Source: UBA1067 sp050874585 (GTDB lineage: Bacteria > Verrucomicrobiota > Kiritimatiellia > RFP12 > UBA1067). Taken from it: a stretch of DNA of 64,000 nucleotides. The stretch is taken from positions 15,377 to 79,376 of the forward strand of contig JBNMKZ010000004.1 of assembly GCA_050874585.1 (NCBI GenBank), written 5' to 3'. The notes beneath the pieces are model-generated. The model was given only the letters and a program-made list of their open reading frames with translations. It did no database searches and was not told where the DNA came from. The position numbers and the translations under genes were made by a program. Positions 42,248 to 50,266 of this stretch are shown one piece after another. How positions within the stretch are numbered: position 1 is the stretch's first letter; every line of letters begins with the position of its first letter.

Positions 42248-42497
42248 TGCCGCGGGATGCCTGTGGTCGGCCTTGTCCCTCCTCTCGGGCGAGGGGGTGA
42301 GCGCGAAGTGTCGCGAGTGAGGTCTTCCACGGGGCGCCACCGTGAGAGTTGTCTTGTCCGAAACCAGTGATAACCACCGAGGCTGGACAGGCTAAGTAAA
42401 CTTTTGTTGCCCAGGCGCGAAAGGTGAGCGCAACCGTGGAAGCCGAGACCGAGCGACAGCTTCGCGCAAGCCCCCGAGCAAGCGGTTCCTGCGGGGC
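42248..42497 (+). repeat. Dispersed structured repeat, copy 1
   Basis: About 250 bp, nearly identical (I see two substitutions) to 42803-43052. It contains nested short inverted repeats (CGCGA/TCGCG, CACGG/CCGTG, TGTCC/GGACA, GCGC...GCGC) as expected of a folded RNA or DNA. It ends CGCGCAAGCCCCCGAGCA and AGCGGTT. It is not coding: minus-strand frames are open only because of composition. Confidence 0.85.
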
Positions 42498-42755
42498 AGA
42501 ACACGAAAACCTTCAGTGAATTTCAGTGTCGGTCGATAGACCGTTCAGTGTGTTCTGTGGCAGAAAACAAGCACTCCCTCCACCCACGCCGTCGGATCAT
42601 CCGTCCCTTCGGGACTGCGAACCCCTCAGTTCGCCGTCGCCGCGCCCCACCCGCTCCTCCCTCCGCCCGCTCGTGGGCCTGTCCGGGGCTTCGCGAACGG
42701 CAGTCGCATGGACGGGGAATGGCACATTCGGCCCTGCTTGGGAGGCCGGGGAAAA
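42498..42755. other. DNA between two direct repeat copies
   Basis: No gene recognised. It is C-rich on the plus strand and shows no strong structure. Duplication of the flanking repeat isolates this 258-bp piece. Confidence 0.5.
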
Positions 42756-43052
42756 GCCACACCGCGCAGGCGTTCAGAAGGCGCAAGCGCGGCAAAACCA
42801 TCTGCCGCGGGATGCCTGTGGTCGGCCTTGTCCCTCCTCTCGGGCGAGGGGGTGAGCGCGAAGTGTCGCGAGTGAGGTCTTCCACGGGGCGCCACCGTGA
42901 GAGTTGTCCTGTCCGAAACCAGTGATAACCACCGAGGCTGGACAGGCTAAGTAAACTTTTGTTGCCCAAGCGCGAAAGGTGAGCGCAACCGTGGAAGCCG
43001 AGACCGAGCGACAGCTTCGCGCAAGCCCCCGAGCAAGCGGTTCCTGCGGGGC
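42756..43052 (+). repeat. Dispersed structured repeat, copy 2 with 5' module
   Basis: The 5' module GCCACACCGCGCAGGCG...GCGCAAGCGCGGCA, then a short stem GCGGCA/TGCCGC, precedes the 250-bp body shared with copy 1. At 45667 and 49911 the same stem is interrupted by an extra palindrome that this copy lacks. Confidence 0.85.
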
Positions 43053-43303
43053 TGACACGAAAATTCACGAAAGCCGCCTGACGGCGGACACGAAACCGCC
43101 GCGCCCTCTTCAGTGAATTTCAGTGACCGCCGCTAGGCATGGTAAACTCCAGGGGTAAAAATGGGTGTAGATTGCGAAGTAAGTGGACAGGGGCGACGGT
43201 AGGTCGGCGAGGGTCGCTTGTCCCCATGTCTTGAAGGCACGGATTTGCCTTGGAAGCCAAGACTCCACTGTGGGGCCTGCGTGTCCCGCGCGGAGTCCGT
43301 TCA
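43053..43303. other. Intergenic DNA left of the IS element
   Basis: A minus-strand open frame (to 43110) has no start context or family. I see GGGGACAAGCGACC-like complementarity near 43185-43225, but nothing else to annotate. Confidence 0.4.
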
Positions 43304-44889
43304 TTGGAGATTCCCCAATTTTTGAGGCAAGAAAATCGCCGCGCCCTTGAAAACAAAGGGTGAAGTGGCGATTTCCGTTTTGCGCCAAGTGAAAATCCGA
43401 CAATAGGAGCACCGAGGCGTTCCGTGTCGAGACGCAGAAATTGGCCGTTGCGAGGGGTTCGTCATCCCGTGTTCATTCCGAAGAATGCGAAGAGCGACGC
43501 CCCGTCCCTCTTCTCGGCTTCCTCGGGGTCGAACCCGCGCCACCTGCGGCCTCTTTTCAGGATGTCGCTCGCTCCGTCCGCGATGGCGTAGAAGTGGAAT
43601 TCCGGCACGTCGTGTATCCTGAACGACATGCGCGCGACGCTTCTTGCGATGACGTCGTGCCTCTCCGAGTTCCCGCTCCATGCCATGCTGAAGTAGACTG
43701 TAGTCAGGACGATCGCGGCCAGGGCCTTGATCTTGGCGTACCTGAACAGGCGCATGTCCTCGAGGCTGTAGGACTGCTTGACGTGGCGGATGGTGTCCTC
43801 GACCCTCCAGCGGGTGATGTATCCCTCCACGACCTGCCAGAGCGCCTCGCGCGTCGTTGTCTTCGCGAGGGTCGTCAGCAGCATCATCGGCTTCTGCCCG
43901 AACCCCCTCACGACGACCATGTGCAGGAGCCTGTCGGGGATGTCGGGAAGCCGCACGGGCACGGCGCCGAACTCGATCGTCACGCGACGCTCCTTCCCGT
44001 GGTGGTCGAACGTCACGACCTCCCTGTAGCGCATCCGGCACTCCCAGGCGAGTTCGCCGCACATGACGTTGCGCTTCCAGCTGCGCACGTACCTTTCCTT
44101 GAGTCGGACGATGAAATCCAGCCCTTTCCCGAGGAAATGGCGGTAGAACTCGATGTTGTCTCCGCCACGGTCGTACACGAATATCCCCCGCCTCTTCGTG
44201 TGCCTGGTGATTCCATCCACGATGGGCTTCACCTCCTCGTTCTCGCTGACGAACCCCGGCGAGTCCGCGGACCACAGCCTGAAGTGCAGCGGAATCGGCC
44301 TGCGGCCGCCTGATTCGCGGGCTACGGCCATGCAGCCCCAGAAGCCGAGGTTGTCGCCCACCTCGCCCTTGCTCCCGTCCCAGACCTTGGCGAGGTACTC
44401 CATCTTCTTCGCGTAGGGCTTCTGCACGTCGGACGGGTCCAGGATGATGAGCGCGTTCCTGTGGACCCTCCTGGCGCCCTCGGAGGCGATGAGGCGGTGC
44501 AGCCCCGCCTCCAGCCCGTCCGACGAGAGCATCCGGCTGAGCCTGTCCTCGACCTTTTTCGGGGTGGTTTCCTCCTTCAGCGCGCGGACCACGGACGAGA
44601 GCTTCACGTCCTTCTCCGCCATGATCCCGTAGACCATGTCGCCTATGAAACGGGCGACCGGCTTGTGGAAATGGGGGGAAATCCTCCCCAGAAAAGATTC
44701 AAGTTGCCCGAGCAGTTTCGCCGCAATTGTGGTATCATGCATGGCGTCGCCTTTCCTGTTTGGTGTTTAGCACTTCGGCATTATACCGAAGATCGAACTC
44801 GAAAGGCGACTCTCTTTCCCAAAAATCGGCTCATAACCGCGCAGACCGTCGCAACGTCTTGCCAGCGAAGAAAAATGGGGAACCTCCAA
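43304..44889 (-). mobile_element. IS4-type insertion sequence
   Basis: Imperfect terminal inverted repeats bound a single transposase gene: TTGGAGATTCCCCAATTTTT at 43304 and, on the minus strand, TTGGAGGTTCCCCATTTTT from 44889. The element is about 1.59 kb. I could not identify a clean target duplication. The right end lies 14 bp before the -35 of tRNA-Met. Only one copy is in the window. Confidence 0.82.
43462..44742 (-). CDS. IS4-type DDE transposase
   Basis: A 426-residue transposase with an RNase H-like core. The putative DDE triad is D in I-I-L-D-P-S-D near residue 98, D in F-V-Y-D-R-G-G-D-N near 195 and E in W-R-V-E-D-T-I-R near 318, the last in the Y-(2)-R-(3)-E-(6)-K signature region (Y-I-T-R-W-R-V-E-D-T-I-R-H-V-K) of IS4. 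The gene looks intact. Its promoter CGGTATAAT lies at 44780-44788 (minus) with AGGAAAGGCG before the ATG. Confidence 0.92.
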   Translation of the reverse strand: MHDTTIAAKLLGQLESFLGRISPHFHKPVARFIGDMVYGIMAEKDVKLSSVVRALKEETTPKKVEDRLSRMLSSDGLEAGLHRLIASEGARRVHRNALIILDPSDVQKPYAKKMEYLAKVWDGSKGEVGDNLGFWGCMAVARESGGRRPIPLHFRLWSADSPGFVSENEEVKPIVDGITRHTKRRGIFVYDRGGDNIEFYRHFLGKGLDFIVRLKERYVRSWKRNVMCGELAWECRMRYREVVTFDHHGKERRVTIEFGAVPVRLPDIPDRLLHMVVVRGFGQKPMMLLTTLAKTTTREALWQVVEGYITRWRVEDTIRHVKQSYSLEDMRLFRYAKIKALAAIVLTTVYFSMAWSGNSERHDVIARSVARMSFRIHDVPEFHFYAIADGASDILKRGRRWRGFDPEEAEKRDGASLFAFFGMNTG

Positions 44890-44903
44890 AAGCGGATACC
44901 CCG

Positions 44904-44933
44904 TTGACATCGGAGAGGCGTTTTTGGTATCAT
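44904..44933 (+). promoter_or_regulatory. Promoter of tRNA-Met
   Basis: A perfect TTGACA at 44904-44909, an 18-bp spacer and TGGTATCAT with -10 at 44928-44933. This is the best -35 in the window. The IS ends just upstream without breaking it. Confidence 0.88.
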
Positions 44934-44952
44934 ATACGCGTTCACCTTTATT

Positions 44953-45028
44953 GGCGAGATAGCTCAGTTGGTAGAGCGCAGGACTCATAAGCCTAAGGTC
45001 AAGGGTTCGATCCCCTTTCTCGCCACCA
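44953..45028 (+). tRNA. tRNA-Met (anticodon CAT)
   Basis: A 76-nt cloverleaf with acceptor GGCGAGA/TCTCGCC, D-arm GCTC...GAGC, T-arm AAGGG-TTCGATC-CCCTT, discriminator A and encoded CCA. The anticodon loop is CTCATAA. The anticodon stem (CAGGA against GCCTA) has only three Watson-Crick pairs, with C-A at the base and A-G at the top. The first acceptor pair G-C fits an elongator, or an Ile tRNA carrying lysidine, rather than the initiator. Confidence 0.88.
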
Positions 45029-45064
45029 TTCTTCACAATCCCTCCCAACGAAGAACTGCACAGT

Positions 45065-45517
45065 ATGAGAATCCTTTTTTGCTGTCACGGCAACATCTGC
45101 CGCTCACCCATGGCCGAATTCGTCATGAAGGAACTGGCCAGAAAAGCCGGGCGCACGGACCTTGTCATCGAATCCGCAGCCCTTCATACGGACGAAATTG
45201 GCAATGACATCCATCCCGGCACGCGTGCCGAACTGCTGAAGCACGGCATTCCCTTTGCACCCCGTGCCGCCTGGCAGCTGACGGCCTCGAAGGCCAAGTC
45301 ATACGACCTTCTCATTGGCATGGACGACTACAACATGGCGGACCTTCGGAGACTGGTCGAGCCTGCCGCGCGCGGCAAAATTCATCGTCTCCTTGCGTAC
45401 GCAGGGCTTGACCGCGCCATCGCCGATCCGTGGTACACGGGGGACTTCGACGCGACCTATCGCGACGTTCTCCTCGGTTGCACGGCTCTCCTCAAGGAGA
45501 TCGCCGCGCCCGCCTGA
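45065..45517 (+). CDS. Low-molecular-weight protein tyrosine phosphatase
   Basis: A 150-residue LMW-PTP. The P-loop C-x5-R-S is at the N-terminus (F-C-C-H-G-N-I-C-R-S-P, residues 5-15) and the general acid is in I-A-D-P-W-Y near 119. It removes phosphate from tyrosine residues and in bacteria often partners with exopolysaccharide kinases, none of which is visible here. It lies 36 bases after tRNA-Met and probably shares that transcript. Ribosome site not clear. Confidence 0.92.
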   Translation: MRILFCCHGNICRSPMAEFVMKELARKAGRTDLVIESAALHTDEIGNDIHPGTRAELLKHGIPFAPRAAWQLTASKAKSYDLLIGMDDYNMADLRRLVEPAARGKIHRLLAYAGLDRAIADPWYTGDFDATYRDVLLGCTALLKEIAAPA

Positions 45518-45666
45518 GGACGGCCCGTCCCTCTCTCGGGCGAGGGGGTGCGGCACACGGGAAGGGTCGGTTTGAGCCGGCCGAGGCCTGCGGGCGAACC
45601 ACGGAAAGGCGAAGGGTGGTTTTTAGCCGCAAGGGACGCAAAGGTCGCAGAGAGTGGGGGAGAGAG
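45518..45666. other. Spacer with a short repeat fragment
   Basis: CTCTCGGGCGAGGGGGTG at 45533-45550 copies the start of the dispersed-repeat body, then unrelated DNA follows. No gene. Confidence 0.5.
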
Positions 45667-45984
45667 GCCCCACCGCGCAGGCGTGTGAAGGCGCGAGCGC
45701 GGCAGTTTGGGTGGCCTGCCGGACGGCAGGCCGGCAAGACCATTTGCCGCGTTTTGGCCTGTGGTCAGCCTGTTCCTTCTCTCGGGCGAGGGGGTGCGCG
45801 CGAAGTGTCGCGAGTGAGGTCTTCCGCGGGGCGCCACCGTAGGAGTTGTTTCGTCCGAAACCAGCCGTCTTGTCGAGGCTGGACAGGCTAAGTAAACTTT
45901 TGTTGCCCAGGCGCGAGAGGTGAGCGCAACCGTGGAAGCCGAGACCGAGCGACAGCTTCGCGCAAACACACGAGCAAGCGGTTT
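45667..45984 (+). repeat. Dispersed structured repeat, copy 3
   Basis: It has the 5' module GCCCCACCGCGCAGGCG, the GCGGCA...TGCCGC stem interrupted by the palindrome GGCCTGCCGGACGGCAGGCC, and the 250-bp body with more changes than copies 1 and 2. The tail CGAGCAAGCGGTTTT runs into a -10 box TATAAT at 45990-45995. Confidence 0.82.
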
Positions 45985-45986
45985 TA

Positions 45987-46148
45987 TGATATAATATGCG
46001 CCGAAAGCGAGAATTAGCGGAGTTTGTGATGGAGTCGGCGATGACTGAGATTCGCCCGAGGTGGCGTATAAGCGCACGAAACGGTGCGCCTGCGACTCCG
46101 TTTGCTAAGTTTACCCCCCCCCCCCCCCCCAGTAACAGGCGCGTGTGA
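45987..46148 (+). other. Promoter and short frame containing a C17 tract
   Basis: TGATATAAT at 45987-45995 is followed directly by ATG 45996. The frame runs 50 codons to TGA 46146-46148 and passes through seventeen consecutive C at 46114-46130, read as prolines. If the tract had 16 C the frame would continue to 46359. Protein features are not recognisable, so this may be non-coding. The C-run itself is certain in the given sequence. Confidence 0.4.
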
Positions 46149-46358
46149 CGGGTGGCTGAGCCACTTCTTGCCTTTTGGACTGCGGATCCTCAGGATTCTC
46201 CGTACGGTTGCCCATCTGGCACATTTTTCCTTTTATTTCCTCTCGGGGCACATAGTTGTGCCCAGGTTGGAGTTTGTACGGCAAAGGCATGCCACTTCAT
46301 TTTCCCGCGTGGGCGGCGGCCTTGGAGGTTGTCGCGGGAGAAGGAATGAAAGGGGTTG

Positions 46359-46802
46359 ATGATGCACGATGATATGCGATTGAAATATATGGTGGCCAAG
46401 GGACTTGGATGCCTCAATGTTCCATGTCTTGAAGCGTGCAATGAGAGTTGTCCTTGCGAGAAACTGAAGAATTTTGTTAAGGAGGAATCTAAGAAACCTT
46501 CTGCAAATACTGCCTCTCTTGAACTTGAATGGGTGCATGTTCCTACATGGGAAAGTGTTGGCGTTCGGTTGAAGCGCGCGATTTCGATTGGGGTTGTGCT
46601 GGGGTTGGGGATACTTTTGGGTGCTGGGGTGGTGAAGGGATGTTGTTCAAATGAGAGAGAGATTAAGGTATCTTTGTCTAAAGACGGATACCAAATTGAG
46701 CGCCGTTTTGAATCGATAGAAGATTTTGAGAAGATCGGGACTAATGACCTTCGGCGTGTCATGAACGCGCTTGAGAGCCTTCACAAATCAGGTAATAACT
46801 GA
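46359..46802 (+). CDS. Small single-pass membrane protein, unknown
   Basis: A 147-residue protein from ATG 46359 (another at 46362) after GAAAGGGG. The N-terminal part is Cys-rich (C-L-N-V-P-C-L-E-A-C and C-P-C near residues 18-33). One membrane helix lies at about 75-95 (I-S-I-G-V-V-L-G-L-G-I-L-L-G-A-G-V-V), followed by a charged tail. No family recognised. Codon use is more AT-rich than in the housekeeping genes. It begins the cargo block that lies between two repeat copies. Confidence 0.65.
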   Translation: MMHDDMRLKYMVAKGLGCLNVPCLEACNESCPCEKLKNFVKEESKKPSANTASLELEWVHVPTWESVGVRLKRAISIGVVLGLGILLGAGVVKGCCSNEREIKVSLSKDGYQIERRFESIEDFEKIGTNDLRRVMNALESLHKSGNN

Positions 46803-46832
46803 GTTTAGAGGGCCTTTCCAAGGATACTGAAG

Positions 46833-47513
46833 ATGCAATGCGAAAAAGAGCAGCAGATTACTCCTCGCGCCATCTATGAGTCATTTTGGAAATGTCGCGA
46901 TCTTGAAATCAACATGCTGTGGACGCGGCTGACTTTGTTGGGCGCGTTCATGGGCTTGACCTATGCCGGATATGGTACGCTGATTCTGAAAAGCGTCGAC
47001 GGCATTGGAAATTGGGATGTCTTTCATCTTGTGGCCATTGGCGCGAGTAGCTTTGGTTTGCTCTTTTCGATTCTGTGGACGACGACCGCCAAGGGGTCGA
47101 AAGCGTGGTTTGAGCGGTATGAGGCGATGATTGCCTATTTCCAGGAAACATACAAAGACTTGGGTCTCTTTGCGAGAACGGCGGGCGAGGATCTGGTTCT
47201 CTCGTATCTTGACGATGGCAATCGAAACGTCGTCCGGCGGTTGAGGCCCCTTGACACCGATTTGTTTTCGCAGTATGCCGGCGCCTATTCGGTTTCAAAA
47301 ATCCCAATCGTCATGGGGCAGGTTTCGATTGTGGCGTGGGGCGTCATCGGAATCGTCCATGCGGTTGCCTGCGTGATCGGGCGGCGCGGCATTCTCGATT
47401 TCGTCCAGAATGTTCATGTCGGGGCAATTGCCGTGGCAATGGTTGTTGTGACGGCCATCAGTGCCTGCCTCGTCTGCTCCTGTGTCGGGAGCAGCGCTTT
47501 GAAGGGGAAGTGA
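46833..47513 (+). CDS. Four-helix membrane protein, possibly RipA-like
   Basis: A 226-residue protein with membrane segments at about residues 30-50, 63-85, 158-178 and 194-217. The opening Y-E-S-F-W-K-C-R-D-L-E-I-N-M-L-W-T-R recalls the bacterial RipA-type oligomeric membrane proteins (Francisella RipA relatives); this is a memory-based match and should be treated as weak. The two helix pairs are separated by a cytoplasmic region of about 70 residues. It is 30 bases after the preceding small membrane gene, in the same direction. Confidence 0.65.
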   Translation: MQCEKEQQITPRAIYESFWKCRDLEINMLWTRLTLLGAFMGLTYAGYGTLILKSVDGIGNWDVFHLVAIGASSFGLLFSILWTTTAKGSKAWFERYEAMIAYFQETYKDLGLFARTAGEDLVLSYLDDGNRNVVRRLRPLDTDLFSQYAGAYSVSKIPIVMGQVSIVAWGVIGIVHAVACVIGRRGILDFVQNVHVGAIAVAMVVVTAISACLVCSCVGSSALKGK

Positions 47514-47515
47514 AC

Positions 47516-47770
47516 ATGATGCGAGTTCCGGAACATATCGTTTCATTCGGACAGAGCGCATCGGGCGATTCTGGGGGGGCGGTGCGAAAACTTTTTTATT
47601 CCCCGCGTCACTTTTCCGTTCCGAGAAGGGAATATGCAGTAGAGGATATGGAAGACTCAATCTACAAAAAATGCGGACTCGCCCTCAACTGCATTCCAAT
47701 GTCCGCAGAAATTGAGTTGGCTGAATATTGCTTCGGCGTGACAAAGGAAGAATCCCATTTGATTCGTTAA
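47516..47770 (+). CDS. Small hypothetical protein
   Basis: An 84-residue frame starting ATG 47516 two bases after the previous stop, with GAAGGGGAAG as ribosome site. It has no membrane segment and no recognised motif. The tight spacing and good ribosome site support a real gene in the cargo operon; codon content does not settle it. Confidence 0.5.
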   Translation: MMRVPEHIVSFGQSASGDSGGAVRKLFYSPRHFSVPRREYAVEDMEDSIYKKCGLALNCIPMSAEIELAEYCFGVTKEESHLIR

Positions 47771-47855
47771 TTCTGCAAAAACAAGCGATGTATAGATTCG
47801 CCCTTGTCTGGTCGCTTGCAAAATACATAAGGGAAACAGCATAAAGGAAGTCGCT

Positions 47856-49640
47856 ATGGTTAAAGAAACAACAATGGCAGAAGAAGAAGTAGGTGCTGCC
47901 ATCACGCAAGGTGGAAACCCTGTAAATAATAGCAAAGTTGATCTTACCCCAAGACTTGTTAAGGAACCGGCGGCAATTGCAAAACTCTGGGAGAAAATTG
48001 ATGTCCGCCGGGGATCCTTTGAGATTCCGCGCCTGCGAAAGGACGGGTTCGTAGAGATGAACCTTGCCGGAACTGGAATTGAGAAGGCCATGTATGCACT
48101 TGGCAAGCCAGGGATTAAAGATATTATCAGTGTAGAGGCGATGGTATTCCCATGTGTTTCCATAGCCCAGAAGGTCGCTGCTGATCTTCGGTGGTATGAA
48201 AGGCTGAGATTCAAACCAAAGGATCGAACAGATTTGATTCCGCTAGCCAAAAATCAAAGGGATTATCGCGATCCGTGGTCAGATGGTAAATTCCCATCTT
48301 TTGAAGGCAAGACCTCTGGTAGTGAAATAATTCCGCAATCATGTGTTTTGGATGATTGCCCTGCTTGCGATGGCGAGGGTACTAAACTTGGTAAGGTCTT
48401 TCAGGGACAAAAAGACAGAGGTTGGATTACGTGTCGGCACTGTGATGGTACTGGGAAAGAAGGTGCATTGCTTTGCGATCATTGTCAGGGCCACGGAGGT
48501 TGGTATTCTCGTAGTCAAGTCAACCAGTATGCCACGCAGCAGGTAAAGTGCGACAAATGCGATGGCTCCGGGAAGTTGCTGGCGGTGTTAAAGGCTCACA
48601 AGCAGGTGGATACGTATGAGAAGTTCGATTTGTATATGCCGAACATGGAAGCGTACCTCCCAGAACCGGCTATTGATTGGGCGGTTTCCGAGAAAAAAAT
48701 GGGTAACGGGTCTAGCATTTCTATTCCAAAGTTGTCGTCTATTGCTGGATATCGCTTGATTGCAGAGGTGAAGTCGGATGATGGGAGATGCCGGATTCAG
48801 AAGAGCGATCTCGCTACATGCGAATCGTATGCTGGCGATTTAATTGCAAGGATAAAATCAAACCAGAAATCGGCGGAAGACTCTCGTGCGCATTATACGA
48901 ATGAAAAAATTCGTGTGGAGGTTTGTGATCGTTTTGTAAGGTTTAGGATACGGTTTTATGTAGGTCCGGGATACGATCACGGACCAATAAATGAATACGG
49001 TGGGTGTAGGGGTACGACTTGGCCTGATCAAGTAAAGTTGCCCGAATCATATTGGACCGAAAGTCTAGAAGGCTGGAAAGACTACGTGACGATGGTGGTT
49101 TGGATCGACGTGGTTTCTGGGAGAGCATATGCTCAGGAACCCGATATCAAGCCCGATAGCAAGAGTGTGAATCTTAAACGTCCTGCCGATGCATTTCGTG
49201 CTGTGTTGTATAGGATGGTGCAATCTTTGGGCGTATCGGTATCTTCGAATCCTAAGAAGAAGCCGTCCTCAAAGAAACCTAATGTGGGCGGTAAATCGGC
49301 TAAGTCTCAAGCAAAGAAAGTGTCGAATTCTGCCAAGAAGCGCTGGAAGTTCATCATTCTTGGATTGTTGTTTGGGTGGATGGGTGCGCATTATATGTAT
49401 GCGAAGCGAATGTTCTTGCTTCTGTCATTGTGGGCAAGCTTCATTACCGGCATCGTCATGATTGGCTCGGCGCAGAGCGATGAAGAGCGGGTGTCGCAAG
49501 ACACATCGGCCGAAGTCGCAGAGAACTCAAATACTAACGATAACGAGGCAATTGGTGGTGGATGCATCGCGTTGTGGGCTTTGCTGTGGCTTGGTGGAAC
49601 GCTTTTCGTTAAGAAGGATGGCAATGGGAATCGGATGTAA
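47856..49640 (+). CDS. DnaJ-type zinc-finger protein fused to a C-terminal TM2 domain
   Basis: A 594-residue protein. Residues about 165-245 carry four CxxCxGxG-like motifs (C-P-A-C-D-G-E-G, C-R-H-C-D-G-T-G, C-D-H-C-Q-G-H-G, C-D-K-C-D-G-S-G), the DnaJ cysteine-rich domain, but no J domain or HPD is present. A basic Lys/Ser stretch (about 475-505) leads to a TM2 module (F-G-W-M-G-A-H-Y-M-Y near 515) and further hydrophobic segments to the end. It would be a membrane-tethered client or zinc-binding protein. The gene is AT-richer than its surroundings and AAGGAAG precedes the ATG. The function is unknown. Confidence 0.78.
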   Translation: MVKETTMAEEEVGAAITQGGNPVNNSKVDLTPRLVKEPAAIAKLWEKIDVRRGSFEIPRLRKDGFVEMNLAGTGIEKAMYALGKPGIKDIISVEAMVFPCVSIAQKVAADLRWYERLRFKPKDRTDLIPLAKNQRDYRDPWSDGKFPSFEGKTSGSEIIPQSCVLDDCPACDGEGTKLGKVFQGQKDRGWITCRHCDGTGKEGALLCDHCQGHGGWYSRSQVNQYATQQVKCDKCDGSGKLLAVLKAHKQVDTYEKFDLYMPNMEAYLPEPAIDWAVSEKKMGNGSSISIPKLSSIAGYRLIAEVKSDDGRCRIQKSDLATCESYAGDLIARIKSNQKSAEDSRAHYTNEKIRVEVCDRFVRFRIRFYVGPGYDHGPINEYGGCRGTTWPDQVKLPESYWTESLEGWKDYVTMVVWIDVVSGRAYAQEPDIKPDSKSVNLKRPADAFRAVLYRMVQSLGVSVSSNPKKKPSSKKPNVGGKSAKSQAKKVSNSAKKRWKFIILGLLFGWMGAHYMYAKRMFLLLSLWASFITGIVMIGSAQSDEERVSQDTSAEVAENSNTNDNEAIGGGCIALWALLWLGGTLFVKKDGNGNRM

Positions 49641-49828
49641 GTCTTGTGTGAAACGCTGATGCCGAGCCTTCATCGATGACATGAAGTTCGCTTGTGCGTG
49701 CGCGAGTGCTACATTTCCCGAAGGTCGGCGACGGCAAGGCGTGGACGCCCGCCGTCACGGTGAGGGGCGGCGCGGGCGGGTTCTACACGATTCGCGTCGA
49801 GAAGTAGGCCCGGGCGGGGCGCGGCAAA

Positions 49829-50230
49829 ACGGCGAAGGGACGGGGGCTGCGCCCCCGAACCCCCGCAAGGGTGCGCTTGGGAGCGGCGGAGCGCAGAGGG
49901 GCGGGGAGAAGCCCCACCGCGCAGGCGTGTGAAGGCGCGAGCGCGGCAGTTTGGGTGGCCTGCCGGACGGCAGGCCGGCAAGACCATTTGCCGCGTTTCA
50001 GCCTGTGGCCGGCCTGGCTTTCCTCTCGGGCGAGGGGGTGAGCGCGGCGGTCGCACGAGAGGTGCGGTGCGATTCGCAGCCGTAGGAGAGGTCTCCGTCC
50101 GCAGTCAGTGATAGCCGCCGAGGCAGGGCAGGCTCAGCGAAGCTGCTTGTCGACGTGTGAGAGGCGTTGCGAGATCGCCGCCGCATCCGGGTCGGGCGAG
50201 CCGCCGCGCAAACCCCCGAGCAGGCGGTTT
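49829..50230 (+). repeat. Dispersed structured repeat, copy 4 with GC hairpin leader
   Basis: A GGGGGCTGCGCCCCC hairpin region (about 49842-49856) precedes the 5' module at 49911 (GCCCCACCGCGCAGGCG), the GCGGCA/TGCCGC stem with inserted palindrome, and a strongly diverged body. The tail CGAGCAGGCGGTTT runs into TGGTATAAT at 50233. From 45667 on, copies 3 and 4 flank the four-gene cargo in the same orientation. The stretch 49641-49828 before it shows no gene. Confidence 0.82.
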
Positions 50231-50232
50231 TT

Positions 50233-50241
50233 TGGTATAAT
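50233..50241 (+). promoter_or_regulatory. Extended -10 promoter of the NifU-like gene
   Basis: TGGTATAAT directly after the repeat tail. The leader is about 20 nt and contains AAGGAGG, so this transcript is not leaderless. Confidence 0.82.
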
Positions 50242-50266
50242 ACGCGGCAAATAAGGAGGCAGGAAA

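Noticed and set aside
42241..43068. Long minus-strand open frames across the repeats
   Set aside because: The same frames recur only because the repeat recurs. They lack starts, ribosome sites and protein families.
43110..43412. Minus-strand open frame of 100 codons left of the IS
   Set aside because: It crosses the IS inverted repeat and has no recognisable motif or start signal.
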